A stretch of DNA of 64,000 nt from Euptelea pleiosperma (GCA_035048495.1 CM068551.1:21950248-22014247), one strand, 5' to 3'. Shown: positions 1 to 11,436, counted from the stretch's first letter. Numbers and translations: made by a program. The notes: a model not told the origin generated them from the letters alone.

Positions 1-85
1 TCTTGATCTTTTAATAAAAAAAAACTGCAGGGAGGTTCCACTAAGTTTCACTTTTTCTTTGAAATAAAAAACAAGACAATTTTGT

Positions 86-239
86 AAATCAGTAATCAGG
101 ATGATTTTTGGTTTGCACGTCCACCGATGGACTGGCCAAACCTCCATACGGTCAGCGCCCTCTAATAGTGTGCCACGTGGCCCATATTGTGGGTTGTGAC
201 CAGCTTCGGTCACAACAACTTGTGACAGAAGGTTTACTC
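86..239. repeat. foldback family A, right-half remnant
   Basis: The stretch runs from the conserved core (aatcaggatgatttttgg) through ccatacggtcag and gccacgtgg to an end of the type GGTTTACTC. This matches the right arm of complete family A copies such as the one at 12815-13155. The left arm is absent, so this is a truncated copy. Confidence 0.6.
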
Positions 240-1055
240 CGTCACATTATTAGTGTGGAGTTCTAAAAATGTCTTTTAAAACGTCATGAACATGTTGGCT
301 CTGATCCGGAAGGAAAAACTGAAATAAATCTGAGAAGGTCTTAATAATTTCATTGGCTATGTATGTGCTCTATATGTGCAAATTAGGTATCTTCAAACCC
401 ACAATTTTGGAGAAATGTTTCTACCAAAAATGTTGGAGTACCACCGCATTTGGGGGAAGTTCTTAGATTTTAGCTTTAGGACTCCTACTTTGGAAAAGAA
501 ATGCTAATTCCACACACCAAGTATTTACATTTTTTTTTAAATATGATTTACAGATAATGAGGGTTTTATGTGAAAAATTCAAGTATATGGACTAACAGGA
601 CCTAGAGGGGTGAATAGATTCGATTCAAATTAACAAAAATCTAGACCTTACACTATGGAGATGTGTTAATTTCATAAGCCAAAGTATTTACAATTTCGAA
701 ATTAGGATTTAGTGATTTGAAATAAGGATTTAGTGATTTGAAATAAGGAAAGCAATCAAGTATTGTGGAGCTTCGTATTCAGATAAAATAGCATTGATTT
801 TGAATTATCTATACTAGTGGACAACACATACAATTCATGTGATTACAATTTGTTTAAGTACTATATTGAAGAGATTCTTTTGAAAATTTTTTCAAGCGAA
901 GGATTGTTTTGGGGAACTCGGTATGTTTTAATTTGGAGGGGCCATCAAACATTACCATTGCGTGGTGAAATTCAAGTTTTCACAATCCTATAGCCCATCT
1001 CTAGTCAGGCTGCATTTTGATATTATCTCTTCAGAGTAGAACCTTTGGTTGTAGA
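240..1055. other. intergenic, no gene seen
   Basis: AT-rich sequence with no convincing reading frame. The last part (about 900-1055) probably belongs to the LINE fragment that follows, because the LINE reading resumes on the far side of the small hAT insertion at 1056-1232. Confidence 0.4.
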
Positions 1056-1232
1056 CAGTGGCGGAACCAGGGGGCAACCCTCAACTTAGAAAGCTTAAGA
1101 AAAAAAAAGAGATTTTTTCATCCATAATACCCTTTTGCCCACCCTGAAACAAAATGTATACAATACCCCCTTTGAAACTTTGGAAATTATCATATTTGCC
1201 AACCCTTTAACAAAATCCTGGCTACGCCACTG
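1056..1232. mobile_element. small hAT-type MITE inserted in a LINE
   Basis: The ends are CAGTGGCGGAACCAGG on the left and CCTGGCTACGCCACTG on the right, inverted repeats of 16 bp with two mismatches. The flanks are GTTGTAGA and GTTATAGA, an 8-bp target-site duplication with one mismatch, as expected for hAT elements. No coding capacity. It splits the LINE reverse-transcriptase remnant, so it is younger than that LINE. Confidence 0.75.
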
Positions 1233-2045
1233 GTTATAGAGACTACTGGAAGAGGAAAAGGTCATTAGATCTATCAAAGAGTTAAGAGGTGACAAGGCCC
1301 CAGGAACGGACAAAATCTCCCTAACCTTCTTTTCTCAAAGTTGGGGGTGGTGGGAGAAGATTTTATGAGGATGGTTGTCGAGTTTCAAGATGAGACATAC
1401 CTCGACTTTGCTCCAATAGTACCTTTATCTCCTTGATCCCAAACAAAAATAATGCGGTGGGAATTACTAATTACAGACCTATAAGCCTAGTGGATATAGT
1501 GTGTATATGATTTTGAGTAAGACTTGGGCTTCCCATCTTTGAGAGGTTCTTCCTATAGTGATTTCTTCAAAACAGGGTGTCATTGTTAGAGGAAGGAAAG
1601 TTTTGGATGATGTGCTTATCGCAAATAAATATAATAACTCTGAGAAGCACTTAGGGGTAGCAGGGATGGTGTGCAAAATTGACATGGAAAAATCTCCTAC
1701 CCTATTAATTGAAACTTTTGAGAGTATTTGTCTGAGAAAATGAGTTTTGAATTAAAGTGAAGTAGATCAAGAAGTGCATCTCAATAGTTTCTTATTCTGT
1801 GATAGTCAATGGTTTGTCAGGTGGATACTTTAGGAGCTCAAGGGATTTGAGACAAGGGGATATCCTATCTCCATTCTTGTTTATTGCGGTTGTTGAAGCT
1901 TTAGGGTGAATGGTTGATATAATTGTGGAGAGTAGCAATCTAGAAGGGTTTGAAGCTGGGGGAGGAGACTTGACTATCTCTCGTCTCTAGTTTGCCTATG
2001 ACACTTTGTTGATAGGGTTTGCTGTGTTGTTTTGAGGTGGTGTTA
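1233..2045 (+). mobile_element. decayed LINE (L1-like) reverse transcriptase fragment
   Basis: Joined across stops and frameshifts, the plus strand reads typical LINE ORF2 motifs. There is a DKAPGTDKIS box near 1290, an ITNYRPISL box near 1465, a block ending in CKIDMEKS near 1680, an RQGDILSPFLF box near 1850, and FAYD near 1991-2002 where active elements have F/YADD. In-frame stops and the altered catalytic box show it is dead. The reading continues upstream of the hAT MITE at 1056-1232 for an uncertain distance. Confidence 0.8.
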
Positions 2046-2249
2046 GGATTGCAGATCAATATGGAAAATAGCAGTGTATTCGAGAGGTTGCAGATCAATA
2101 GGCGAAAGTCCGGGGCAGACCCATTTAGACGCCTATCAAGCTCTATTACCAGTTAACAAGTTTCGATAGTATCTGAACTACCAAGGAAGCAAAAAGCTTA
2201 ATGGTACATGTATTGACAATTTTTTCAAAATTTCATTTTAAAATGAAGC

Positions 2250-2321
2250 AGGGCCCAACCGGGTTCGAACCGGTGACCTCTTGATCTGCAGTCAAATGCT
2301 CTACCACTGAGCTATGGACCC
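2250..2321 (-). tRNA. tRNA-Cys (GCA), copy 1
   Basis: A complete 72-nt cloverleaf on the minus strand. The acceptor stem GGGTCCA pairs with TGGGCCC and the discriminator base is T, as in eukaryotic tRNA-Cys. The anticodon loop CTGCAGA gives anticodon GCA. The T-arm has GGTTCGAACC and the D-arm AGCTCAGTGGTAGAGC. No intron. A run of four T on the minus strand (2240-2243) lies a few bases past the 3' end, a suitable Pol III terminator. Confidence 0.93.
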
Positions 2322-2574
2322 ACTTGAATGACTATTTATTTGCATTATATAGAGTAATTAGTAAGTTTGTTGATCGAGCTTAAGTGTGCAAACGAGGCGG
2401 CCCATAAGAGATTTGGGGTTTGAGTGTGAATTATATTAGACTGGGCCTCAGGCTCAAACCTATTCAGAATTTAGCGAAAGCCCCGGGCCAGGCCCATTTA
2501 CCAAGGAAGCCAAAAAAAAAAAAAAATTAATGGCCAAAAATTTTCATTTTTAAGTTTTGGTTTACAAGTTAAGC

Positions 2575-2646
2575 AGGGCCCAACCGGGTTCGAACCGGTG
2601 ACCTCTTGATCTGCAGTCAAATGCTCTACCACTGAGCTATGGACCC
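2575..2646 (-). tRNA. tRNA-Cys (GCA), copy 2
   Basis: Identical in sequence to copy 1 over all 72 nt, with anticodon GCA, matching A and B box regions and intact stems. It lies 325 bp from copy 1 in a duplicated flank. The nearest T run downstream on the minus strand is about 35 nt away, farther than in copy 1. Confidence 0.93.
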
Positions 2647-2892
2647 ACTTGAATGTCTTCTTATTTGCATTATATAGAGTAATTAATGAGTTTGCTGTAC
2701 ATTTGCGGTACCAACCAAGGCCCAAATAATAAAAAATGGTTCATTAAATTGCTGTCTAATATGGGAGGCAAAATTGGAATAAAACGTGTAAAAATTGAAA
2801 TGGGATGATAAATTTGTTATGTAATTTTGTAAATAATTTTAGTTTGACTTTCCAATGGTCTAGTTAAGGTAACTTGGAGATAATAAGATTTA

Positions 2893-3045
2893 GGGGTGTT
2901 TGGATAGTCATTTTTCAAAAAATATTTTTATGGAATAAAATACTTTTTAAAGAATGGTCATCCAAACACTTTATTAGTTTAGAAAAAGTCTTTTTATGGA
3001 CGTTTTTTTTTTCCCAAGTCTAAAAATGGGGATCCAAACACCCCC
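2893..3045. mobile_element. short MITE with GGGGTGTTTGGAT ends
   Basis: About 153 bp with inverted termini GGGGTGTTTGGAT and ATCCAAACACCCC and an AT-rich centre with inner inverted repeats. The ends resemble Tourist/hAT-type MITEs found in many plants. A target-site duplication is not clear. Confidence 0.55.
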
Positions 3046-3159
3046 TCAACATTTTAGCGACATTATTTCCTTTTCAAATGAGGGTGTGTAGACCAACACT
3101 AGGCGACTCTAGATAGTTGAGATAAGACTTATATCGGACCATTTAAAACCTTGGTCCAA

Positions 3160-3950
3160 TGTACGTACCCACATGGATGTTTAGCCCATCTCTTGATGGA
3201 TATACATACAAAAAATCAACCTGGCTGATTATCTCTAGCCATAAATTTTAGCACTTTTTTCTTGATTGATCCTATCAATTGGACTCAAGCATTTTTTTGG
3301 ATACAAAATCCGATGGCTAGAAATTGTCAATCAAGATGCTTTTTAGTGTGTATATGGACCCAAAAAAAAAATGGGTGGGTTCAACATCCATGTGGCGAAT
3401 GGACCCAAAAAAAATGCACTATGTAGAATTAACCCAGTTAATTATCAAAATTCAAAGTTAAAAATAAATCATGACTCTAATCCGATGGATAGAAATTACT
3501 AATTAGGCTGAATTTTGGTACATAGATCCAACTAGGGATGAGCCAAAGATCCATATGGTTAGTGAAGTCTATGAGTGTGCCATATGTCTCATATTGTAGT
3601 TCTTCATCATTGATGATGAGGGATGTCATCATCAAAGTTCTACTCCTTTGCCTACCTGTTCTCAATGTACAAAAGCTCAATAATGAGTTCTCTCCTAACT
3701 CTTCAATACTACTTTAGATCAACTCCTAATTACTTCCCATGTCATTTAGTGATTTTAAACCTTTGGATCTTTGTACTCAAAATAATGCTCAAAATCTACA
3801 GTTAAAAATCAACCTATGAAAATGACTCCAATCAAATGATTAGAAATCACGAATCAAGTTGATTTTGTGCATGTGGGTCCACCCAAGGATCGGCCAAATA
3901 TCCATACGGTAAGTGATCTCTAAGAGTATGCCACGTATAAGGTTTTGCCA
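3160..3950. repeat. cluster of family A-related foldback fragments
   Basis: Several partial arms carry the recurring core words: a 'catggatgtttagccc' type block near 3172, its inverse near 3390, a right half at about 3475-3610, and another right half at about 3830-3935 ending in a cacgt block. None has both ends intact, so these are overlapping or truncated insertions. Confidence 0.5.
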
Positions 3951-4322
3951 CAAGTATATGTATGCTACATATAGGCAAAAATTGTCGCTTTGTGGTAGTC
4001 GGCCGGCTGTTATACTCCAATAAGTTGGTGCCAATGATGGGCGGCCATCCCACCAGAATTTCGTGGCTGGCCGTCGATCACAACCGATTGATTTGGGATT
4101 GGAATTTTAGCCCAAACCAACATTTTTGTCCAAAGTTGAAGAAAGGGTCACTTTTGTCCTTTCAAAAAAGAAATTGTTAGTCAATCACAGTCTTGGACAG
4201 TGGACCGGTCATGGGGGCATATGTCAGCTTTTTCAAATTGTGGGGGTATGCCAAAAATTCCCAAAATTTTAATGGTACATGTATTCACATTTTTCTCAAA
4301 ATTTATAATTTACAAGTTAAGC
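3951..4322. other. intergenic, no gene seen
   Basis: Short open stretches exist on both strands but none resembles a known protein. They lie beside transposon remnants and tRNA flanks. Confidence 0.35.
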
Positions 4323-4394
4323 AGGGCCCAACCAGGTTCGAACCGGTGACCTCTTGATCTGCAGTCAAATGCTCTACCACTGAGCTATGGACCC
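4323..4394 (-). tRNA. tRNA-Cys (GCA), copy 3
   Basis: Differs from copies 1 and 2 by one base in the T-stem, which turns a G-C pair into a G-U wobble. All other stems, the GCA anticodon and the T discriminator are kept, so it should still fold and may be functional. It is in the second pair of duplicated units. Confidence 0.85.
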
Positions 4395-4666
4395 ACTTCA
4401 ATATCTATTTATTTGCATTATATACAATAAATAGTAAGTTTGGTGATCGAGCTTAGGTGTGTAAACGGGGCGGCCCATGAGAGATTTTGGGCTCGAGTTT
4501 GAATTGTGTTATACCGGGCCTCAGGCTCGGAGCTATACAAAATTTAGCAAAAAGTCTGGGCCAGGCCCATCTACGCACCTATCAAGGTCTATTACCTGTT
4601 AACATATTTCAGCAATGCCTGAACTAACATTTATTGGCATTTTTTTTTCAAAAAATTATAGTTGGC

Positions 4667-4738
4667 AGGGCCCAACCGGGTTCGAACCGGTGAGCTCTTG
4701 ATCTGCAGTCAAATGCTCTACCACTGAGCTATGGACGG
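4667..4738 (-). pseudogene. degenerate tRNA-Cys copy 4
   Basis: The first two acceptor bases are C-C instead of G-G, so two acceptor pairs (C-C) are lost. A further change sits in the variable region (GAGCTCA where the other copies have GAGGTCA). Anticodon GCA and T-arm are intact. Loss of the acceptor top would block processing and charging, so I call it a tRNA pseudogene. Confidence 0.75.
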
Positions 4739-4739
4739 A

Positions 4740-5280
4740 CATGGATGTCTAAATATTTGCGTTATATACAGTAATTAATAAGTTTGGTGCATACGAAGCA
4801 AGTTAAATATTTGCAATGCAGTAAGAGAAGGGTAATTTGATTTACGATGTATAGAGGCATTTTTGGAAAAAGGAAAACAGAACAAGCAGAAAAATATTTG
4901 CCATCTAATATGCGAGGCAATATTGGAATAAAATGTAAAAAATTAAAATAGGAAGCGAAACTTTGCAACGGTATGATTAATATGTTAGCGACATTATCTA
5001 ATATACAAATATGGGTTATACCGGTAATAGAGCTTGATAGGTGTGTAAACAAGCCCATGATAGAGTTTGGGCTTGAGTTTGAATTGTGTTATACTGGGCC
5101 AGGCCCATATACATACCCATCAAGCTCTACCACCTTTTAACATGTTTCAGCATTGCCTGAACTTCAAAAGTTGTAGTTTACAAATGAGACCTTAACAAAT
5201 GAGAAATATTTTTAAAAATTATTGGTGTTGCTTATATTACTTAGATTTAAGGGAAATATCATATAGTTTTTGTTTCATTA
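4740..5280. other. intergenic remnant of tRNA-unit flank
   Basis: Contains a further copy of the gggccaggcccat block and an adjoining 'catcaagctctac' block that flank the other tRNA copies, but no fifth tRNA body. No protein gene seen. Confidence 0.5.
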
Positions 5281-5289
5281 TATTTATAT

Positions 5290-5639
5290 GGGTCGGGCTC
5301 AGCGGGCCCCCATTTTTGACACCCATTTTGGCGTACCTACATAGAAGATGAATCGATAGATGATTTTTGGTGAGGATGATCTCTATGGTGAGGAGATAAT
5401 CCTCACAAAAATTCAAATCATTCTGATATTCATAGACTGGTTTAGAAACTGTAGAATTATGGACCGTTGATTTTTTCCGTTAACTCGAAAACCACATTTG
5501 ATGGGGTTAGAAATTTCGGCATGGGCTGATTTTTTGTTCGGGTGATCTACATTGTGAGGAGATCATCCCCACCAAAAATCAGCCATTGATTCATGTTCTA
5601 TGTGGGAACACCAAAATGGGTGTCCCCTAAACCCGACCT
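5290..5639. mobile_element. foldback family B element with 9-bp TSD
   Basis: A 350-bp palindromic element. The outer arms read GGGTCGGG...CCCGACCT and the inner arms carry a 'gaggatgatct...gaggagat' block and its inverse. The flanks are exact 9-bp repeats, TATTTATAT at 5281-5289 and 5640-5648. A 9-bp duplication with long inverted arms is typical of Mutator-like MITEs. No coding capacity. Confidence 0.85.
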
Positions 5640-5649
5640 TATTTATATT

Positions 5650-7000
5650 TTCACCAAATCTACATGTATAATGGGCATATACACATATGTATACGTTTTT
5701 GTAGTGCTCCAAAGTCTTCACTTGTCTATTTTTTGACGTTCTTATCTTTTTGACCCCTTTCTTGACTCAAATTTTTGAACCCAGGTCGTTTTAAACTCAT
5801 ATTTTTAAATGGGCGAATTTTTGCCGTTTCATGATTTGCTAACTATGGGCCATGTTGTAAGTGGGCCCAAAAAATGGGTTATGTAGGGCTACAAGTCAAG
5901 AGTCCTCTCCAGCAACTACATCAGGAGACCTATACATCTAAATTTAGCCCCAAAAAACAGACATGACCTACAAACAGGCGAAATTGACAAATAGTTCCAA
6001 GTCCTTTTGTGATCTTCAATGAGTGTAAAGAAAGGGTTCCCTTTTGTATAATTTTTTTTCTTTATTGGCTAAGCAGAAGGGTCCCCTTTTGTACTTTTGA
6101 TGAAAATGATGCAAACATTTGTCATCCATGATTAAAAGAAATAGGAAAAAAAGATTTGCCATCACAAAAACATTTGCCTTATTTTAAAAAGAAAGATCCG
6201 AAATATCGGTCACCAAAGAGCCTAAAAAGTAAAAACCACGAAATTTCGGTTAAATGTAACGGAATACCACACCATATCGTGCGTGTACGTACATTTAATA
6301 TACCTCATTGCACGGAATGCACGAGCGACTGAACATGTTAGCTTATGGATTCCATGGGCCCACTTGGTCTTCGCACATGAATCAGTCTATGGACTTTAAT
6401 CATATGTGGGCCCACGGGCCCATCTAAAAAGGAAGGAACAAACTTTTGAATTATTTTTTGACGAAAATGCCCTTAAAGCTTTATACATGAAAGATTGAAA
6501 AATAAAGGGTTGGCACGCAACGCGAGCGATGATTAAAGGGGCGGAAAAGTACTTTGTGAATCTGACCGTTTTGCTTTTGGGGAAATGACGAAATTTTTGG
6601 TGGCTTTTGATGCAAATGTATTTGGCAAAAGTTGGACCGGCGGCTTCAAAGTAGACTCTTTGAAAAGACATAAATACCCTCAACTAATGAACAAAATTAC
6701 TAGAAATTCCTTGTGTTTTCCTTTTTAAAAACAAAGATCATGTGTGCAGCACTTGCGAATCAGACAAAGCGGGTGTTTGTAAACCATTTTAAACAGTGGA
6801 AGGTAACGAACGTGCATGACTGTAGGGGCTGTTTTGGAAGAAGCGACAAAATATGAAAGTTTAGGTCCAAAGGGGAGTTTGGAAAAAAGATTTAGATGGG
6901 CAAATATATAAGAATCGGAGCAACTTAAAGGGCACAGTTAGAAAGGAAAAAAAAATTTGAAGTTGGAAATATCAAATTTACCCATGAAATTTGGTGAAAT
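5650..7000. other. intergenic, no gene seen
   Basis: No protein-like frame, tRNA or clear transposon end recognised. Short open frames on both strands look random. Confidence 0.4.
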
Positions 7001-7007
7001 AGGAGTA

Positions 7008-7358
7008 GAACTTTGCTGACAAATGTTCATCATCAATGCTGCCGATGGACCACATTATAAGCCACGCGGCACACTTTTAGAGATTGATGACGGAGCGGAT
7101 GTTTTTGGCCAACTCTAGGTGGACCTACAGGCCAAAAATTAGCATGATTAGTCATTTATAACTATGGATTGGAGTTGTTTCCAACGTTGATTTTTAGCCG
7201 TAAAAGATTCGAAGGTTAATCACTAATCAGGATGATTTTTGGTATGTACGTCCACCTAGAGATGGGCGAAACATTCATGAGGTCAATAATCTTTAAAAGT
7301 ATGTCACATGGCTCATACTGTGGTCCGTTATCCACGTTGACAGAAAAGATCTATTCAG
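7008..7358. repeat. foldback family A, degraded copy
   Basis: Left arm from about actttgctgac through a 'gccacgcggcacac' block, the usual centre (gattggagt...gttgatttttagccg), and a right arm through 'cacatggctcatactgtgg' to gttgacagaaaaga. The arms remain complementary over most of their length but carry many changes. Confidence 0.6.
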
Positions 7359-7409
7359 TGAAACGAGGGGCAAAAAAAGAAGAAAACGGCCTACTTGGCA
7401 ATTGCCTTA

Positions 7410-7706
7410 GGCTGTGTTCGATTACACGGAAAATTTTCCGAGAAAATACATCTGGGATATGCCTTAAATGGCCGATTGATTGCAACTGAGAAGGCATATT
7501 TCAATCACGTGAGAAATTAAAGGTGTATTTTTAGGCGGAAATGAATTCTCACCTATTTGGATGGGAAATGAATTCGGGCTTAGTAAAAAAAATTATCCAA
7601 ATTTAAATGGCTTGTTAGGAAAAATTATACAGATTTATATTGGCTGTCGTACAATGGACAATGGACAGTTGTTTTTTCCCAAGAAAAATGTAATTTTTCC
7701 ACGGCC
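7410..7706. mobile_element. Tourist-like MITE (family E)
   Basis: Begins after CCTTA with a degraded GGGTGTGTTTGATTGC-type end and ends at ...CCACGGCC followed by TTA. The inside matches the better-kept copy at 14190-14465 (fggaaaatacat, gggaaatgaattc blocks). The TTA flanks suggest a PIF/Harbinger TSD. Confidence 0.6.
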
Positions 7707-7864
7707 TTAATAGTTTAGATTTAGGAGAAAAATACCCGTAAAAAGGGTGGCAGAGTTTTGCATTTTTTCGGTGAGAGAAGATTTTTGCATAGTTGGTGTA
7801 ACTATGTAAGTTTTGGGCATAGGCAAGAGTCCCAAGACATTTTGACTTTCATCTCTTTGAGTAA

Positions 7865-8050
7865 TAACAGCTGGCTGTCAGCGAAAACTACCTCTGAGTT
7901 TTTGACACGTACTTGAGTGCTTGTCATGTACCCAAGCGCCTTTTGCTTTTGAAATTAAAAATCTTAAAAAATACTCACTTGGGTACGTGGCAAAAAGCAC
8001 TCGAGTATGTGCCGAGAACTCAGTGGTAGTGGGCTTCGCAGATAGTCGCG
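7865..8050. repeat. imperfect inverted repeat
   Basis: A block with acgtacttgagtgct and catgtacccaagcgcc is followed by its inverse (cttgggtacgtggcaaaa, agcactcgagtatgtgcc). The same words form the arms of the foldbacks at 52628-52806 and 52920-53117, so this is a diverged relative of those. Confidence 0.6.
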
Positions 8051-8150
8051 TGGTCATCAAAGTTTTATTCTATATTTTTTAACCTATAAGAGACATAAAT
8101 TCCTCCCCCCTAAGTCTCTCTCTCTCCCTCTCTGGTAGTACTGGTACACA

Positions 8151-9132
8151 TAGGGCTGTCAACGGATACCTATCGAAGCAAATATATGTATATCTATATT
8201 CAAATTTGGAAATAATAATTGGTATCCGAATTCAAATTCGAATCCGAAGGATATTAAAAATCATTATTCGAATTCGAGTTCGATTAGTTTATCGGAAATC
8301 CGAAAATATCCAATTCGAACATGAAACTGTTGAGAACAAAAAGAGGGAGATTTAGGGTACCGGTGAACGAGTGCGAAAGAATCCATGAATCAAACAAAGA
8401 GATCCGAAGAAGGGCGGAATAGATAGAGAAAGAAAGAGATAGGAAGGAAGTGAGAGACCAAGGGAGAGAAATACCCTTTTGCCAACCTTCCACAAGAGTC
8501 CTCATCGGTGTTGTGCACCTCAGTGTCGTACGAAGTTTAGATTCGAACAACACATTTTTGCTCACTTCGGACATTGGCCTCATGGTCATGAATGGTCGGG
8601 ATTGGCCCCACGAGAAGATCGGAATCACTAGAAAATTGCAAGTGGGGTTCTTTAATCAGGCTCACAGTTGGGAAGCTGTTATACCTTAAAGAATAAAAGT
8701 CCGGAGGAAAACACACTCGGCTACCACCGAACACTCAAGAACCAGTTGCTCACAAATCTTCTAGTGGCCAAGCTTGCCTCAGGTGAGATTGAAGTGATGT
8801 TGAGCCTTGATGACTCATCACTACGAACAAACAATAGATCTGAGAGAGAGAGGGAAGCGTTATAGTGTTAGGGTTTTTAGAAGAAGAGGGTGGAGTGTGG
8901 GAGAGCCGGAGAGTAGTTGAAAGGTTTTTATTTTACCTTAATGCAAAAGACCAAAATATCCTCGTGTTATAGAAACATCGGATCGGATATTATCGGAGTG
9001 AATGTGCCCATATCCGTATCCGTATCTGAAATAATTTCGAATATCATAAACATATCCGAATTCGAATCCGATATCCGATATCCAAAAATTTCGAATAATA
9101 TCCAAATTTTCGACCATCCATTGACAGGCCTA
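8151..9132. mobile_element. non-autonomous hAT element with 8-bp TSD
   Basis: Termini TAGGGCTGTCAACGGAT and ATCCATTGACAGGCCTA are inverted repeats. Flanks are exact 8-bp duplications GGTACACA (8143-8150 and 9133-9140). The subterminal zones are packed with short palindromic words such as tccgaattcgaat and gatatccgatatcc, the usual layout of hAT termini. The middle (about 8330-8970) has different composition with AG-rich tracts; I recognise no protein in it. No transposase is present. Confidence 0.88.
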
Positions 9133-9394
9133 GGTACACATTTACCATCTAGCTAGACCAGGGTGCGTCCAAGGGTATCTCTAAAGTAGATTGTTATCTC
9201 TCTTATATGAGAAAATAGCATGCACACCCCCTAGCACAACGCATGCATTCAATCGATTCATTAACGTATATTGTTTACGTCGTGAGCACCGTTTTCTATG
9301 TAATATAGTCGGAGCATTTTACAAATAGTTTGAATACATACTTGCATCCAAATACCAATGCAAGGAGCCTGTACATACTAGACGAATGCCACGT

Positions 9395-9740
9395 GCAACT
9401 TACACATGGCACACACTCAGAGATCACTGACCATATCGATGTTTGACCCATCCATAGGTTGACCTACATGCAAAAAATCAGTCTGATTGGTGATTTTGAA
9501 GGATTTGATTGAAGTCGCTTTCATGAGTTGATTTTTAACATTATTTGGGGTACTCAGATCCAAAGTTTTGAAATCACTAACCAGGCTGATATTTGGTATA
9601 TAGGTCCACCAAAAGATGAGACAAACATCCATACGGTTAGTGGTCTCGAAATGTGCAGCATGTGGCTTGTACCATGAGGGACGTCGGCGTATGAAGTATG
9701 AAGAAGGTACGTCGTAGATATTCAATCAAAATCTTACTTT
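9395..9740. repeat. foldback family A-related element
   Basis: Left arm with a 'cacatggcacacactc' block and 'accatatcgatgtttgacc', the usual centre, and a right arm with 'gacaaacatccatacgg'. The ends have diverged; no TSD found. Confidence 0.55.
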
Positions 9741-10555
9741 TAGATAGCCAATAAAGTTGTGAATAGATGCAATTCAGTGCATCATTCGACAATTTGCAAG
9801 TTCAAGCTCAAGTGCAATTCTGTGAAAACTTTAGCTCCAAATTGTTTGAGAGTGTAAAGGTTCTTGAACTTGTACATGCGAAGGTTTAGCATAAAAGGTG
9901 GAGCTCTTAGGTCTTCTAATTTTGTGCTCCATTGGTACAACTCTGGATAACCAAAAACTCAAACATGTCACACGTCACACGTACATCACATCAGGTCACG
10001 TGTTGTGGATTGCAGGCACTAAAAGATTAATTATTTGTCTTTTTAAACAAGTCTTTTGACATTATGGTGGCTTTTTGAATCAGTAACTAATGTTGACACA
10101 CAATTTATCTGTTTCATATTTCCAAATCACCCAATATTTTTGAGGAGCCATTTTCCGTTTCTATTTCTCGTGTCAATTCGATATCGCATTCGTTTTCTTT
10201 TTCTCGCAACTATTTTATTAAATTGATGATTTAACTACTTTTAGTATGTTTTTGTTAACATCGTCCAACAACTTTCAAGCTCAAGTACATCAATGACGGA
10301 CATGCTTTACTCACCAAGTTTTTTGAAACATGTATTGCAGTATTATACACAAAATTACTTTACAATTTATCAGATAATATGAAGAAGCATACTTAGCAAT
10401 TTGGCGTATTGAAAACTTATTGTGTACTGAAAAGTTCGGGTGTATTTCAGTTTTTGACAGTCAAAGAAAAACGTTAAAATTGAGTCAATGAAAACGGGAT
10501 CGTCAAAAAGTTGATGCGGAATGTATTCGTGTTTAACACGAGTTTATTTTAAAAT
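9741..10555. other. intergenic, no gene seen
   Basis: AT-rich sequence with no credible frame or recognised repeat end. Confidence 0.4.
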
Positions 10556-11391
10556 GGTCGGGCTCGTGGGGTGGTGGTGGGTTGGTGGGGGCACCCACTT
10601 TTTACCCCCGTTTTGGCGTACCCACATAGATGATGAATCAATGGCTGATTTTTGGTGGAGATGATCTTCTCACCATATAGATCATCCTAACAAAATATCA
10701 GCCTATTCCGAAATTTCTAACCCCTATCAAATGTGGTTTTCAAGTTACACAACGGTCCATAACTCTTCAGCTTCTAAACCAGTCTATGAATGTTAGGATG
10801 ATTTGAAATTTTTGTGAGGATGATGTCCTTACCATAGAGATCATCCCCACCAAAAATCAGCCGTTGATTCATCTTCTATGTGGGTACGCCAAAATTGGAA
10901 AAAATTTAGATGCAGAGGACTTTGGATGCAGTCGATGCAGAGGGGTCTTCTGACCCTACATGGCTCATTTTTTGGGGCCCACTAACCACATGGATGTGTA
11001 CCCCACACCTTGGTGTATATGCATACTAAAAATCAGCTTGGTTGATATTTTTTAGCCGTTGGATTAAATGTCCAAAAGATACACACAAAACATGCTTGAA
11101 TCCAACGGGTAGAATCAATCCTACAAAAGTGCTTGAATCCTACGGGTAGAATCAATCCTACAAAAGTGTTAAAGTCTATGTCTAGATAAAATCAATGTGA
11201 CTAATATTTGGTATATACAAATCCACCAAGGGGTGGGATACACATCCATGCGGTTAATGGGCCCCAAAAAATGAGCCATGTAGGTCAACGAGACCCCTCT
11301 GCATCGACCACATCCAAAGTCCTCTGCATCTAAAAGTTTTCTGCCAAAATTGGGGGTCAAAAATGGGTGTCCGCCGAGCCCGAGCCCGATC
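10556..11391. repeat. foldback family B element, interrupted
   Basis: The left arm starts at GGTCGGGCTC and runs through the 'gatgaatcaatggctgattt' block. The right arm runs back to 'tgggtacgcc', is interrupted at 10897, and resumes at 11343 with 'gggtcaaaaatgggtgtcc' ending GAGCCCGATC. The two pieces together make one family B element split by a later insertion. Confidence 0.7.
10897..11342. mobile_element. Mutator-like foldback nested in family B
   Basis: About 446 bp. The arms carry ttagatgcagaggactttgg and its inverse ccaaagtcctctgcatctaa. The flanks share GCCAAAATT (10888-10896 and 11343-11351), a 9-bp duplication of host family B sequence. The inside arms also carry 'catggatgtgtaccccacacc' and its inverse, relating it to other foldbacks here. 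Confidence 0.78.
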
Positions 11392-11436
11392 CTTTTAGAG
11401 ACAAAAATAGGGTCAAATATGGGTGTCGCCACGTGA

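Larger units (their letters stand above)
2100..5170. repeat. tandem-duplicated units each carrying a tRNA-Cys gene
   Basis: The DNA beside each tRNA is repeated. Shared blocks include ttatttgcattatata close to each tRNA 5' end, gatcgagctta with the following ggcggcccat, and a gggccaggcccat block. The tRNA copies start 325 bp apart (first pair) and 344 bp apart (second pair), with about 1.7 kb between pairs that holds unrelated small transposons. The similarity of the flanks shows segmental duplication rather than separate retroposed tRNA copies. Confidence 0.75.

Noticed and set aside
2498..2725. 75-codon minus-strand open frame
   Set aside because: It is the translation of tRNA-Cys copy 2 and its flanks; tRNA genes often produce this kind of spurious frame.
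8284..8628. 114-codon minus-strand open frame
   Set aside because: Lies inside the non-autonomous hAT element, overlaps plus-strand frames of similar length, and shows no recognisable domain.
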